Assembly (NCBI GenBank): GCA_029204225.1
Contig: CM055107.1
Location: 4,723,079 to 4,787,078, forward strand
From: Diphasiastrum complanatum
Lineage: Eukaryota > Streptophyta > Lycopodiopsida > Lycopodiales > Lycopodiaceae
Direction of reading: 5' to 3'
DNA length: 64,000 nucleotides
The notes under the pieces were generated by a model. It was given only the letters and a program-made list of their open reading frames with translations, searched no databases and was not told where the DNA came from. Below are positions 30,237 through 43,102 of the stretch, piece after piece. Numbering within the stretch: the stretch's first letter is position 1; each line of letters opens with the position of its first letter. A program made the translations under genes and the position numbers.

Positions 30237-30712
30237 TGTTGGAGGGTTTGCGGATATCAAGGCAACTCTAACCCTAGTTAATAAGTGAGAAGGATTTGAC
30301 ACCCTACGTGTGTAAGTCCAACCCGATGATCACATAGTTATTTGATTAGTTACAAGCTAATAAAAGGACTTTAGGCCTTTTTGTGGGACTTTTAATGTCA
30401 CAGGGCCTAATAGTCAAGTTAGTGAATAAAGTTGGGGTTCCCACCAAAACTGGTTTAAAATTCAAATTCAAATTGGTTCAATTTTTGAATTGAGTTCCCT
30501 CCATTTTTGGGACTTAGCTTAGAATTGACTACTATAAACACGTGCAAACTCGAGTTTGTAAAACATGTTTCATTTTCATTTCTAATACAAGTAGGTTGGC
30601 CCTCTTACGGAATGGATGTGGAATGTCCTTGCTCTCTATCACTTTTCCTCCATCTCTCATGCTTTTTTTGTGGGTGCTAATTGTTGGATTTGATTATTGT
30701 TAGATTTGCTAG
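30237..30712 (+). repeat. G3 LTR
   Basis: Begins TGTTGGAGGGTTTGCGG. It is parallel to G2 40489-40970, including AGTTAATAAGTG, CTCGAGTTTGTAAAACATG and GGTTGGCCCTCTTA. The TATA box of G2 (ACTATAAATAGG) reads ACTATAAACACG here. Confidence 0.82.
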
Positions 30713-31049
30713 TTCTAGCCCTGCCAAACTCATCTTTGCGGCATGGGGTGGTACACGGAATATGCCCTGATTTCTATCAGAGCTATGAGATATTTCTTGA
30801 GCAACTCCAAGTTTTCCGTGAAAATTGCCTTACACCAATTGGGTTGAGGATGGAAAAGGGTGATAAGATTGGCCGGTTTCAGCTTTTTAGGTCCTCGAGC
30901 TTCCTTGGTAGAAAGGAGCCGCCTCTGGACTCGACGTCCGAATATTTCTCAATGAAGAAGGCCAGCTGTTTTGATGTAGGAACATGAAAGATGTGTTGGT
31001 GCCACCATTGAATATCGGCCGGCCTAGAAGAGGAGTCATCCTTGTGTGG

Positions 31050-31560
31050 TGGAACAAGAGAGGTGGATGGAATGTCATCAAGCTGCGTAGTGATGGGGGG
31101 GGGTAAGGGGGGGGGGGGGGGGGGGGGGGGGGGGGTGGAGAATGGTGTTCTAGTTTGGACATGGAGGATGATTGCTATAAAGTGACAAGGAGGTCATCGT
31201 TTTGCGAGGTGAAAGTACGGTCGTCCTTGGGGTCTACAAGTCAAAATATGGGAAGGTAGCTGGAGCTGTTGGTAGTCAATGGTGGTGGTGGAAGCAATGA
31301 ATGGGAAGTTGGATATGGTGCAGGGGTGGCAGATGGTGGGGTCTTGGACCACGAGATTATAGTGGTTCATGGTGGCATTATAGCATTGGATGACGATGGC
31401 GAGGTGGTACTGGTGCTGATCGGTGGAGAGTGTCTAAAGGTGCTTGACAATGTATGCTTGGCGGAGGATATCGAGGAGGGTGGCGATGGTGGCTTGACAA
31501 TGCTTGACGTTTCCACCAATGCATCGGATGCTCACTCTGGTGGCGTCTTTGGCTAGTACT
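31050..31560. other. GC-rich stretch with a long poly-G tract
   Basis: A run of more than 25 G (31109-31134) is followed by about 400 bp that are GGTGG-rich on the plus strand. The plus-strand open frame (31269-31556) is Gly/Val-rich; on the minus strand it would be Ser/Pro/Thr-rich, like the linker of the G5 extra gene. No protein family is recognised. The length of the homopolymer should be treated with caution. Confidence 0.4.
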
Positions 31561-33590
31561 CTAAAGCAAATCTAATCTGTGACTGTTGTGAAGGTGAAGC
31601 GATAAATGGGGGTGGAACAACGAGAGAGATATCTTGCATGTGATCTAGTTACAAGTTGAAATATCGATCTTGGGAAATTTTGACAATGGCATAAAGACCA
31701 ACAAGAAAGCGAAGTGGAGGGCTCGCAAAAATAGCCAAGGTCCTTAACCTGTATGAAACCGATAAGGATGACAAAAACAAAGATGTTTTTATTGTCCTCC
31801 AAAGTGATTTGATTACAATATGAATTCATAAAATATGATAGATGAGATGATTGTAGCTAGTAGATTACAAAGTGCACTTGTGATTGCAACAAGAGCAACC
31901 AAAGTATGACAACTAAGTTGATGCTAAAACATAGCATCTAGGCATCATTGCAAAATAATGATGACCAATTATGGATGTTCTTGCTCCATGAAGCAAAAGC
32001 ACAACTAGAAACTAGATATTGAAATACATCACTTCTAAGGTTTAAAAAAAACCATAACCAAGTATCTACAGAAACTTGCAATGAAGTCTTTGAAGAAATT
32101 TGAGAGATGGCGTTAAAATAGTAAGCATCATGAAAAAAAATCACACATCTAACCATCATAATATGTGCATATTTGTGCCTAGAAGTTCCTCAATTTTTAA
32201 AAATCTCGAATAAATAGCTTTGGCATGAGTGACATCACTTGGCATGACGGGTGCAAGAATAGAATATTCAATGTATAATGACTTTCATGCTTGACTTGCA
32301 ACTATCTTCTTCTAGAATAACAAAGGGCCAAACGTCAAAAGCATCTATCAATTATTAAATATAAGACTCTTTAGCTTTGACTTTTTCTCAACTTTTGGGG
32401 CCAACATGAAGATATAGATGTGAATACGTGCTATTATTTGCTCCCTCAAGTGTTTTTTTGGTTTTGTTTCTTATGTGAGAGAGAGATAGAAAGAAAAAGA
32501 GAAAGAGATAGGTTTTGATATGGACCATGTGTCTCCACTCCCACGACTCAAAAAGAGAGAGATAGGGTTTCATATGGACCATGTGTCGTAACTCCCACGG
32601 CTCAAGGCATTGTGGACTATTTAGTGTATCCATGGGCCCTATCGTGGAGACCATAGATCTCTATGTCTTGATTTAGAGTGCATCAAGTGACATCATGCCC
32701 ATGTGCTACTCAAATATGATATACAAGTGCATAATCTCACACCCAATCCCCCCCCCCCCCCTTCTAAACAATGCTATGACATTTGTAACTCTCCACTGTT
32801 GGATGCCTTGGATGCCTTGCTCGTTTTGAGACATGGCAAACATCCAACTTTGATGAGGCTCATAGCATCACTAAGGCGTAGGTTTTTGTTGAGCCCACGT
32901 ATGTCGTTGATTTGAGTACCATAGTACCAATGCTCGGGAAACCCCTTTTCAATTTCTTTTGCCTTTTTTTTTTTCTTTTTTTGGAGTTTCTATTAAGTTT
33001 TGGATGGTGTCACATCGTTTGCTTTTCTTCTCTCCATACCTCGGTGGCACGCTACGATTTCAGTCGCATATTCTTAAAACCATTCAGATCTCACCACGTG
33101 TTCACGACTAAACACAACAATGGTTCCGCGTGGCAGCTACGACACGTGGCCAAAATCCAAGTGAGCAGCCCTAAGACATCGTGTGCCACAACAACCCGCA
33201 TTTAACGCTAATCCCGACACCTGTATCTCAGTAGCACGCCATGACAATATGCCCGTTGGATGTGCTTAGATGTTGCCACGTGTCAAAGATCTACCGCTGC
33301 AATGCTTCCAAGTGGGCGGCCGGAGAAGACATAGTGCCTTTGAGCAGCATCACCAAATACAATTTGTTTTTTTTTTTTTTGTTCTGTGGGAAAATATCTT
33401 CTTTAATCAAAAAACATTCCGAATTGAGCAGCATCCCCAATCTATTTCTCTGAAAATCTGCACCAAAGAGACAATGAAATGCTTCTTGGTTTCCAAGGGA
33501 GGCTCAAACCCAAGACCAAAGAAACTTTGGATGTCAAGTTTACCAACTAAGCCAACCCCGTTGGTTTGAGATAATGAAATGAACGAATCA
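31561..33590. other. Intergenic DNA with three G-boxes
   Basis: No gene seen. Contains GA-rich simple sequence (about 32475-32515), a poly-C run (32749-32760), and three CACGTG hexamers within 188 bp (33095, 33143, 33277), about 1.2-1.35 kb upstream of the WAT1-like start codon. Confidence 0.5.
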
Positions 33591-33593
33591 ATG

Positions 33594-33627
33594 TATGAAT
33601 GAATGAATGAATGAATGAATGAATGAG
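33594..33627. repeat. (ATGA)n microsatellite
   Basis: Eight or so perfect TGAA tetranucleotide units. Confidence 0.9.
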
Positions 33628-33976
33628 GTGGTTGTGGGCTTGAATGGAATCCTTGAGCAGAAAAATTTGATATAGCTCACAAACAGTTCAATGGATGGGG
33701 GTAGTTTCCTGAAACCTATTTTTCCTCCTTTTTGTGAAGCGGAGCTGAGTGCAATAGAATCTCAGACCTGAACTGGCATGCCACTTACTACTGGAGGAAT
33801 CTGGTCACATTTTTGAAGAATGGAGCATCTGATCTTCGCTTTTTACAATTCAGGTTTTTGTTGCTTTGTGAAGGAACATATTTCTCAGCCTTGAGCAAAG
33901 CAGCAGGAAATTGGGTAGGTGGGTTTGTCTTGTTCAGCATAGTTTGTAGAGAGTATGATAGTGAGTGTTTTTCTTT

Positions 33977-34265
33977 CATTCATGTCATGAATTTGATGCA
34001 GCGAAAGCAAAACAAAGCCAAAAAAAAGTTCTTTTGCTGCTTTGGATTCATCCATTTCATAAAATTTAAGCAGCAAATGCAAAACAACCAAAAAGCAACC
34101 TTTTGTTGTTGCTTTGAGATCATCCATTTCATGAAATCGTAGCTTCAAAAGCAATACAAGCAAAAAACAATTTCTCTGGTTGCTTCGATTTTATCCATTT
34201 CATGGAATTAAAGCAATGAAACTGGAACAAGCCAAATTTTTTTTCGTGAAATTAAATCAACAAAA
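33977..34265. repeat. Diverged minisatellite of about 75-80 bp units
   Basis: Four imperfect tandem copies, each with TCATCCATTTCATGAAATT followed by AGCAGC...AAAGCAA and a TTTTGCTGCTT-like part. It lies 0.2-0.5 kb upstream of the WAT1-like ATG, so it may sit in its promoter or 5' region. Confidence 0.75.
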
Positions 34266-34448
34266 GGAAAAAGGAAAAGCGACTTCCCTGTGTTACTTTT
34301 TTTTTACCTGTTGATTGAAAAAAAAGCAACAGCTCTTCCTTTTCAAGCATTCACCCAAACGGACACAACAGTTCAATGGAATGCTTATTTTTTCCACATG
34401 GGTGCAGATTGAAGCAGGAAAGAAAATTTCCAAGTGATAGCTCGAAAA

Positions 34449-37400
34449 ATGCCGAGAAAGGTGGATGTATCCTCTATATTAGAGAAGGGCAAATTGCACG
34501 TTGCCTTGACGATTGTGCAGTTTGGATTAGCTGGATTTGATGTGCTCAGCAGAGCCGTTCTCTTTAACAATTCCAACCTCATTGTCTTCACTTTGTACCG
34601 CAATATTGTTGCTTTCGTGCTGTTAGGACCTGCGGCCCTCTACCTTGAAAGGTATGGTGATCTAGAAAATTGTCATGCGAAATAGTGTTGAGCAAGTCTA
34701 TGCAACAGATGCTACAGAGAAACTGCATATGATTACTCTGGAATTAAACGGTTTTTTATTCTCAAAGTAGAAATATTTAGAAAATCACATATCTGGAGAT
34801 GTTTGTTCTTGATAAAAGCTCTATCTTTAACATTTTCATGCTCTTATAAGAGTTTGTTATTTTGTCTACGTTAAGGTGAATTCTCTTTTCATTTATGATG
34901 ATCCTACCGACATTGGGCAGGACTATCTCCAGTTTTAGACCCTAAGAACAAAAAAATATATAAGCATAGCCGCCCAAACAGAAAACTATGGTTACTCCAC
35001 CGCTTGATGTCAAATGCTTTCCCTGAAGGCAGTACTTAGATGCATGCTCTTGTTGATCCTGTTTGTAGCTCAACGATTCACTGATCTATCAGACCATAAC
35101 AAATGTCGCACAAACATAAAGCATCAATCATTCACAAGTACAGCTACAGTATAGAGTAAGCAAATACTAATGAATTCACAAAAGGCCTATGTCCTCTGGG
35201 GTACGCATCGTCATTATATTCACATCATAAGTACATATCAAGAAATGTATATCCGTGTCTCTTGAAGACGTGTACACCAAGAACTGGTCACTCACCTGTC
35301 ATATACAAGTGACCGTGTAAAACTCAAAACCTAATTGACTGACTGACTGACTGGGAAGTGTCACCATGGTCTGACACGCAACCATGCATCAACAGCTCTC
35401 GAGGTCTTGAGATGACTTTCTTTCAATTTTTCATAATTTACAAGCCGATCAAACTTTCGATTAAGCTTGCTTGTCCTGCAATTACAGGAAAGAGTGGCCC
35501 TCTGCAAATCTGTACCTCCTTTTCAACTTTCTGCTGCTTGGCTTGCTAGGGTAAGTTGGCCTATTCAGAATTTGTTTTTTTTCTTTTGTACGTCCTCATT
35601 TGTGTAGCTTATTGGAGTCAAACTCCTAACCTCGAGGAGGTGAAAGGACTGGTTTCACCACCATGCCACTTATTTGAGGACTAGTTTTAAGAAAGTTGAT
35701 GCATTCAGCTCCATTGAAGTTTCTGCTACAGCACCATCATCTTAGCTGAAATTGTTGTTTCTGTTGTTTTTCAGGGTAACAATCAATCAAGTAAGCTTTT
35801 TACTCGGTCTCAGATACACGTCTGCGGTATATGCCTCAGCTATGCGAAATTTAACCCCCATGTTCACTCTTATTATTGGAGTCCTTTTTCGGTATGCTTT
35901 TTGGACTTAGGCACACTCTATGTGGCGACTCTGTCACCCCTGAATAGAGTATATTTTATCCGCTCTGATTATCAGTCTATTGCTTTGTAAGACAAATCCA
36001 AGGAGCAGCAAGTGCTAGAGCTTATGTTGAAATTTACATGCTTGTGCTTCTATGGAGGACATGCCACAATTTGATAAGTGGGGTTTGGCAGGGTTGAGAA
36101 ATTGAACATCAAAAGGCGTGATGGGATAGCTACAGTTTTTGGAACGGTGCTTGGTTTAAGTGGGGCTGTGATTTTATCTGCATATCAAGGACCTACTTGT
36201 CTGCAAAATAAGAGCAATCCAGCCTCGCAGACTATTCAGCACAAAAATATACTGCTCGAGCAATACCTTGTGATCTGCAATTATATTGCTATGCTTATTG
36301 GTCAATGGAATCTTGGATCCATTTACCTCATTCTGTCCTTTGCCTCATTTGCTGTTAACCTAGTTTTGCAGGTAATTGTAAGCCCCTATTTTCTTAAAGT
36401 ATGCGGTATTTGTTTATTTGGTAATAGGTCATTCAGGTCTGCAGAATAACTAAAAGTATAAGTACGGCATATTATTTTGAACTATGCTATGTTCAAATGT
36501 GGGCAATGATCTGGCTTTCTGGCAGTAGGCACGTATCCTGGAAAGACATCCTATGCCAGTTTCTGTTGCTGCATCAGCTATTTTTGCCAGTTTGTTTCAG
36601 CTTTCCCTTTTGGCGGCTATCTTTGAACGCGAAGCAATGAACTGGAAAATGACAAAGGAAGCTCTCATAGTTGTGGCATATGCTGTATGCACTATCTCAA
36701 CTCCCTATTTTTAGCTATTTCAGTTCATAACAACTGCAGGCTTGTTTGTTTATATATTGCATGTCGAATCTTCTGTCTCACTTACCTGATGCTGGTTTCT
36801 TTTTTCTTTTGGTAATTTTGGGAAACCTTTCTTTCTAGGGTATTGTTGGTTCTGGCTTAGTTTCTGCACTTCAATCATGGGGAGTAAAAAGAGGAGGACC
36901 TGTTTTAGTTGCTGCATACCAACCTATGGAGACTGTGCTGGTTGCATTCCTTGGTCTTATTTTCCTTAAGGAGACTCTATACTTGGGCAGGTCAGTACTC
37001 TGGTAAAAGTGATCATGTAAGTGTGTCTGAAGTTGAAGATGCAAAGAACAATTTCTAAGTAAGAAGGCTATCAGATATTTTACTTGTCTGCATAACTCAA
37101 TTCAGCATATATTTGCCTATATGTTTTTGAATTCGGATGCATTCAATCCAGTTGCAGGATCATGTAAAGGCACTTAAGACTCTGATCTCTTTGATAGTTT
37201 GTTAGCTACAATAGGTTTTTGTTTGAAGACCGACATTCTTAATTGTGGCCTGCCAATGTCTGCATGTTTTTCCTTACATGGAGACAGTCTGTTTGGTGCA
37301 ATTTTGATTGTGGTTGGTCTTTATCTTCAAACTTGGGGCCAAGAGGAGCAGCGGCGATTGCAATTAGTTTCACAACCTGAAGACCCTCATGACAGCTTGA

Positions 37401-37462
37401 AACAACCTTTGCTGCTTGATGAAGCCATTTGCAATGAAAATGTTCCTTCAAATTCAGTTTGA
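34449..37462 (+). CDS. WAT1-related / UMAMIT (nodulin MtN21-type) transporter, complete
   Basis: Seven exons: 34449-34651, 35488-35550, 35775-35891, 36092-36371, 36529-36684, 36839-36990, 37288-37462. All introns are GT-AG, and the spliced length is 1146 nt (381 residues plus TGA), normal for the family. The ATG at 34449 gives MPRKVDVSS before the first membrane helix. Family landmarks: FTLYRN, LLLGLLGVTINQ, LGLRYTSAVYASAMRNLTP (EamA repeat 1), RVEKLNIKRRDG, AVILSAYQGP after the fifth helix, a hydrophilic loop, then repeat 2 with GSGLVSALQSWGVKRGGPV, AYQPMETV and FLKETLYLG, and VVGLYLQTWG in the last helix. The tail QPLLLDEA is cytosolic-type. Family members export amino acids or auxin at the plasma membrane or tonoplast; the substrate here cannot be told. 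No defect is seen, so it is probably functional. It is flanked by a minisatellite upstream and gypsy G2 downstream. Confidence 0.93.
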
Positions 37463-38599
37463 TGATCGATGTATTCACATGACTATATACATATGCCTCA
37501 AAAGGACTTTTCAGACCATGAATTAGTAGTCCCTATATATCAAGTCTTATTATTTTTGGGAGCTGACAACCTCTCTTTTTGGAACAACCAAGCTCAGATA
37601 TTGATAATTCAGTGCAAAGAGTTTGCCAAAGCTTTCACAAGGCCTTGAAGAAACCAAAAAGACATCTAGTCGAGGAAAGCTAAGAAAATATCATTATTTA
37701 AAGAAGCATTCACCTGTTAATATGTTATACGCCATGAGTCATGGTGTGGGAAGAATCAAATTCATCAATCAACAAGCAGTTGCATGTGTAATATTCATTT
37801 ACCGCACATCTATAGTGCGGCTTCTATTGCTATATGTGTCCATACCTGGAGTATGCTCTATCTACGAGTACCTTAACCATGTTTTGGGGTTAAAATTTTA
37901 GTTTAAGAAAGATAGAATGCATTCGAGAGTTCTTCAATTTGAAGTTGCAATATCTACACTAAGGATCGTCAAACAATAGCTATAAAAATGATGACCTAAT
38001 CGAATCTGCAACGACAACGCCAAAAAGATTGCACTTGATTCTTTGTCTTTTTGCTCCATTGGTGGATTGTTGCTGCTATTTTCTACCAATCATCAAGCTA
38101 GGAGTTCAAAAACTAGTCATTCTTTTTGTAAATCAAGAGAATTAGAGTTCAAATTTATTGACACAAAAACTAAGGGCGATTTCACACATGTTCTCCCACT
38201 TAAAATCTTCAAATATGAACGTCTCTTGAAAAATAGGGGGGGGGGGGGGGGGGGGGGGGGGGTGTAGTTCATGGCATGTTCACTTACCCCAAGTAAGCAT
38301 TTTTTTATGCCAAGTCATCTGCCACATGGGGTCCCATACTTTCCTATGTGAAATGGGGTAATGGCCTTTCTGTTTTTCCTCTCCAGTCAACCCAAGTGTT
38401 CATTGTCATAGAGTTGGATGTGTGCTCTTGATTTGAGTGTATTGCCATGTGGAAAAACTCATCTTGCATCATTCCTCCCCAAAAGTATCACGTTTTTCAT
38501 TTGTTTGTTCTTCACTATCCTGGAATTGGATGAATTGAGTCTTCCCCATCCTCTATTGCAAAGCTCCCAGCAACTCAATATACAAGATGAGTTGAGACA
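37463..38599. other. Downstream of the WAT1-like gene; poly-G tract
   Basis: Presumably includes the 3' untranslated region. No gene is recognised. A G run of about 25 is at 38237-38262. From about 38430 traces of a gag end (LPHPLLQSSQQLN) may mark the left border of G2. Confidence 0.45.
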
Positions 38600-38614
38600 A
38601 CCGGAAAACAATAT

Positions 38615-40078
38615 ATGAGCTTACTTCATATAGGTGTTGCTAAAGGTAACAACATCACTTTACCTGTGCACTATAAATCTTACCCATTCATACAAGCCAT
38701 TCTCGATAGTGGGTCTGGCGTAAATATTATCGCCCTGTCCTTAGCAAAGGCATGGGGAATAACAACATTGGAAAAACCTAAGTACAAGTTACGAATGGCT
38801 GACCAAAGAATGACGACGTCTGCAGATCACATAACGAATTTACAGATTAAAATTGCGGGTTTAAGTGTGTTGTACTAGACTTTCTTGATGAACCACACAC
38901 CTATAAATTCCTTCTTGGAACACCTTGGTTAGAAATGGCTAGAGTGATTCAAGATTGGAAGAAGAACAAGATGCTTTTCGACAACAAAGATAGGAGAATC
39001 TCTATCGATGCCATACATGTGAGAGCAAAACCCTCTTGCACCCTCTTGCACCACACCACTCCGGCCTATCGAGAGAAGATAAGAGAAGACATTCAAAAGC
39101 TTTTCGATGTTGGTTTCATTTATGAAATCGAACACACAAGTTGGGTATCGCCAATTGTGGTGGTACCCAAAAAAAATGGTAAACTCCGTATCTGCGTGGA
39201 TTTAAAGAAACTCAATGACCAAATAGAGACAGCTCACTTTCCATTATCTCTGACCACACAAATCCTCGAAGATATGGAAGGAGCAGGAGCTTTTAGCTTT
39301 TTGGATGGTTTTAGTGGTTATTTCTTAGTGTAAATTGCTCCTGAAGATCATTACAAAACAACGTTTGTTACAAAGTTTGGCACGTTCGCTTATATTGTTA
39401 TGCCATTTGGTTTGTGCGATGCCCCATCAACATTCCAAAGGGTGATGCAACGATCTTTCAAGGATCTATTACACAAGCATCTAGAGATTTATCTCGACGA
39501 TCTTGGTGTACATTCATCCGAGGATAAGCATCTCGATGACCTTGAACGCGTGTTTGTTCGTTGTTGAAGGTCCATAATTTCGTTGAATCCCGAAAAGTGC
39601 CAAATTTGGGTTACCCATGGTGTGGTACTGGGCCATATCATTTCTCGAAATGGTATAGCCATTGATCTTGAAAAGATCAGGGTGATTCTTGAAATGCCCC
39701 TACCAGGTACAGTGAAGGAAATTTATGTTTTTCTTGGCCACAGATTATTATCGAATTTTTACAATACACTACGCTGGCAAAGCGAGGTTAGTATACAAAA
39801 TCGTTACTGATTCAAGGTGGACAAAAGATTGGATAAAAGCCTTCGAAGACCTCAAACAAGCTTTAGTCACCGCACCAATTCTTTGCGTGCCTGATTACAC
39901 TAAGGATTTGCATGTTCATACAGACGCTAGTAAGTATGCAATTGGTGCTATTTTAACGCAACCTAGAAAATTCGGAAAAGATTTCCCAATCTATTTCCTA
40001 AGCCGTCAGCTAGTTCCAGTTGAGGTTAACTATTCCACTACAGACAAACAGTTTTATGAAACGGAGCATAGACATTCG
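38615..40078 (+). pseudogene. G2 protease, reverse transcriptase and RNase H
   Basis: Protease AILDSGSGVNIIALSLA and KFLLGTPWL (38.69-38.94 kb). RT from about 39.06 kb: RTs usual VGFIYEIEHTSWVSPIVVVPKK, GKLRICVDLKKLN, AFSFLDGFSGY, FGTFAYIVMPFGLCDAPSTFQRVM, the catalytic box YLDD, SLNPEKCQIWVTHGVVLGHI, and PLPGTVKEIYVFLGH. RNase H: FEDLKQALVTAPIL, LHVHTDASKYAIGAIL, FPIYFLSRQL and NYSTTDKQ. Stops at 38876, 39331 and 39565, plus frameshifts near 39755, make it inactive. RNase H is cut after YETEHRHS and continues directly into the extra-gene tail. Confidence 0.88.
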
Positions 40079-40440
40079 CCATATCCAACTGTTAGGCAAT
40101 CTGTGCTTTTTGCAAATGATTTGATAGTGTTGGCGTCGGTATCCACAAGATGGGATGATTGCCTTCCAACCTTGGCTTTTGATCCGAATATTCGGATGGC
40201 GTCTGACACCGTGCAAGATTAGCTGCCACTAGCCATATAGTACTATCAAGTTGTGATGATGGGCAGATCGTCGGAATCAAGATTCACAGCTTGGACAGCG
40301 TCCAAATGGCTTTCAGGAGCAAATAAGTGCTTCCTACCACACAAGAAAGATTTCAACACAGAGCGCTTGATTTTCATGGAAAAGGTTCAGTACCATCTTA
40401 TCAAGGTAGGACAAGAGGCCAATCAAATCCCGAAGTGAAT
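40079..40440 (+). pseudogene. G2 extra gene (aORF) tail
   Basis: PYPTVRQSVLFANDL, VLASVSTRWDDC, AFDPNIRMASDTVQD, then YYQVVMMGR, FTAWTASKWLSGANKCFLPHKKDF, LIFMEKVQYHLIKV. It ends with a stop (about 40436), 50 bp before the LTR. Deletion has fused it to RNase H. Homologous to the G3 and G5 extra genes. Confidence 0.72.
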
Positions 40441-40472
40441 AATCTCGCGAGGTGTCGTGGGAACGCCACCAA

Positions 40473-40488
40473 TTTTGGTGGGGGACAC
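40473..40488 (+). promoter_or_regulatory. G2 polypurine tract
   Basis: TTTTGGTGGGGGACAC immediately before the LTR start TGTTGGAGG. Confidence 0.72.
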
Positions 40489-40978
40489 TGTTGGAGGGTT
40501 TGTGGATCCCAAGGCAACCCTAACCCTAGTTAATAAGTGAGAGGGATTTGGCACCCTGCTTGTGTAAATCCAACCCGATGATCACATAGTTATTTGATTG
40601 ATTAGAAAGTTAATAAAAGGACTTTAGGCTTTTTTGCGGGACTTTTAATGTCATAAAGCCTAAATGTCAAGTTAGTGAATAAAATAGGGGTTTCCGCCAA
40701 AATTGGTTTAAAATTCAAATTTAAATTGGTTCCCTCCAATTTTTGAATTGAGTTTCCTCCATTTTTTGGAACTTAGGTTATATTTGGCTACTATAAATAG
40801 GAGCAAACTCGAGTTTGTAAAACATGTTTCATTTTCATTTCAATACAAGCAGGTTGGCCCTCTTATGGAATGGATGTGAAATGTCCTTGCTCTCTATCAC
40901 TTTTCCTCTATCTCTCATGTTTCCTTTGTGGTTGCTAATTGTTGGATTTGATTATTATTGGATTTGCTAATTCTTATG
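40489..40978 (+). repeat. G2 3' LTR
   Basis: TGTTGGAGGGTTTGTGG... with a good TATA box, ACTATAAATAGG, at about 40789. Pairs with G3 LTR 30237-30712. The right end is not fixed; about 40978 is where similarity ends. Confidence 0.8.
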
Positions 40979-43102
40979 CTTTTTGTGATAGATAAAAGGA
41001 CAGAGAAAAGGGTAAGCTTCATCATTGTGGTTCTAGTGTTAATGGTTGTAGGGTTAATTGATAGTGTTAGTGGATCTTAGTGTTAATTGTGGATCATCTA
41101 TGCATGCTGGATTTAGATTTATGTTATCGCTCTCATGGGAACAAACCTCCGCGTGACAACAATCCTCATCATCTCTTTGATGCTTGTGTGCTTGGATCTA
41201 GGGTTGAGGTAGGGTAGGAAATAGATCCACAACAACTGTTCGAGAAATCCAAAGAGAAAATCCAAAGACAGTTTGATGATTGAAAAGAGTTCAAAGAATT
41301 TCAGAGGACCTACAAGAAAGAAGATCGAGGGGGGTCAAAGAAAGTGACTGTCGAGGATTACCCCAAGCTCAGTAGCCGATATATGAAGTAGAATTGTAGA
41401 ACATAGATATATGAGTCCTGACAGATCAAAGATCTAAGTTGAGCTTCCATTGTCAGTCAAGGATTGTAGATGTGTCGAATTTACAGGCGGGAGACATACC
41501 ACCATACTGCACAGATTATCATGATTCGAGAATAGTAGAAGAGCTTCTGTCAGCTGTAGGCTGATGAGAATCTGCTAATAGTGAGTCAGTAGAATAGGCA
41601 AACCGCTCGACACAGAAAATATTGCAAAAATAAGTGCCGAGACTACACTTCAGTGCTGTACTGTCTCGGGAAAACATGATTGGCTCCATGATTTGCACCT
41701 CATATTTTGATTGGATCCCAAAAGTCAATGTGATGATGAATTTGACCTATGGTGCATTACTTGCCAATTTGCACTTCTACACTTTATGACATGTGTCAAC
41801 TCGAGATGGATGTCTATTTGCCTATCCTAATCATGCATTTTGACTTGTACAAGTCATGAGGAGGCCCAACGTCATGATGACACTTGGCATGATTCTACTT
41901 GACTAGATTTTGTCTACTTTCACATTACTTTGTAAAACAAGTTATTCTAATACATGAATTAGCTAATGCAAATAGGCCTACTACTCACACATGGGAACAT
42001 GCTCCACACGTGTGATTTACATATGTACATCAAAATGTAAAAATTTAATGATCAAGCTAAATTTTGCATATTTTTTACACATGGCGTCATATTTCTTTGG
42101 ATAATGATTATGATACATTAAGCTATCGAGAAGTAAAACAAGCTGTCTTTTCTCATGTCTAAAATCACAATCGATGATAGGTTGAAAATTTGGAATAAAC
42201 CATGATCAAAGGAAGGTAGTATTTAGCAGAATGGCACTGATCTACCCTAATCTTGCCTTCAATTACCAAAGATAAAAAATAAATCAATCAGATAGTCAAA
42301 TACGAAGTTATAGAGAAAATTAGACAATTCTATAATATTGTTGTACTCGAGTAAATGTTGAATTTTGAGATTTATATCTCTCAAAATGAAAGTATATAAC
42401 TCAAAATGATCGCCTATGTATTTAAAAACGATTAATGCATTTCACTTTGTTAACAAATTTACCTATTCTAAAATAGCTATGAAATTTTATTTTGAAATCA
42501 TAATTGAAAGCTAAGTCAAACTTTAGAAAAGATTGTTCATTTGCTCAGAATACGGATTATAAAAATGTAGAAAATAGTAATTAGAACTAGGCAATGCATG
42601 CTGCTTTTTTTTTCAAGAAAAAATCAGACTTGAAAAATCTATAAAATAGTTAACTATTGCATCTCTATTGATTTTGGTCTATAATAGATCGTGGACCTAA
42701 CTCACTGAATTATCTGCTACAACAACAACAACAATTTTTTAAACCAACCTAAAACATTGATGAATTACATCTATTTGGAGTTATGCATAATTGCCTTGAT
42801 AGCCTTTGCTTGCATTAGTCTCGATTTTCAAAAAATAATATCTCATGCTATTACTATAGTGTCCACCAGCAGTTTATTTTAACCCTAAAAATCAAAATTT
42901 ATTTTGACTTTGATTTTTTATCCTCTGCTAAATTGGTCGCATTTTGCATTTTGAGCTTGTGGATCGAAATTCTATTTTGACCTTGAGAATGTATAGTAGG
43001 TCCACGTTACTTTTGATTTCATCAAAGATAGAAATCAGCTACTTCCCCTTAATGTGGATCCTAAAAGGCTTTGATCTTCAAAATTTAATAAATTGTTAAA
43101 CG
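40979..43102. other. A+T-rich intergenic DNA
   Basis: No protein, RNA gene or clear repeat recognised. Short ACA repeats near 42720. Confidence 0.5.

Larger units (their letters stand above)
29495..30712 (+). mobile_element. Ty3/gypsy element G3, 3' end (extra gene, polypurine tract, LTR)
   Basis: Only the tail of the extra gene, a polypurine tract and an LTR remain. The LTR is homologous over its whole visible length to the G2 LTR at 40489. The right end is lost or diverged after about 30712. Confidence 0.8.
38600..40978 (+). mobile_element. Ty3/gypsy element G2, internally deleted
   Basis: Plus orientation: protease, RT, RNase H, tail of the extra gene, polypurine tract, 3' LTR. Gag, the protease-RT linker and the whole integrase are deleted. 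No 5' LTR seen. Same family as G3 by LTR and extra-gene tail. Confidence 0.85.

Noticed and set aside
31085-31135. Long poly-G tracts here and at 38237-38262 as G-quadruplex regulators
   Set aside because: Homopolymer G runs of this length are frequently mis-sized in assemblies. Nothing else supports a role, so only their presence is noted.
40510-40530. Telomere-like CAACCCTAACCCTAG
   Set aside because: Only about two units, present at the same position in both the G2 and G3 LTRs; it is part of the LTR sequence.
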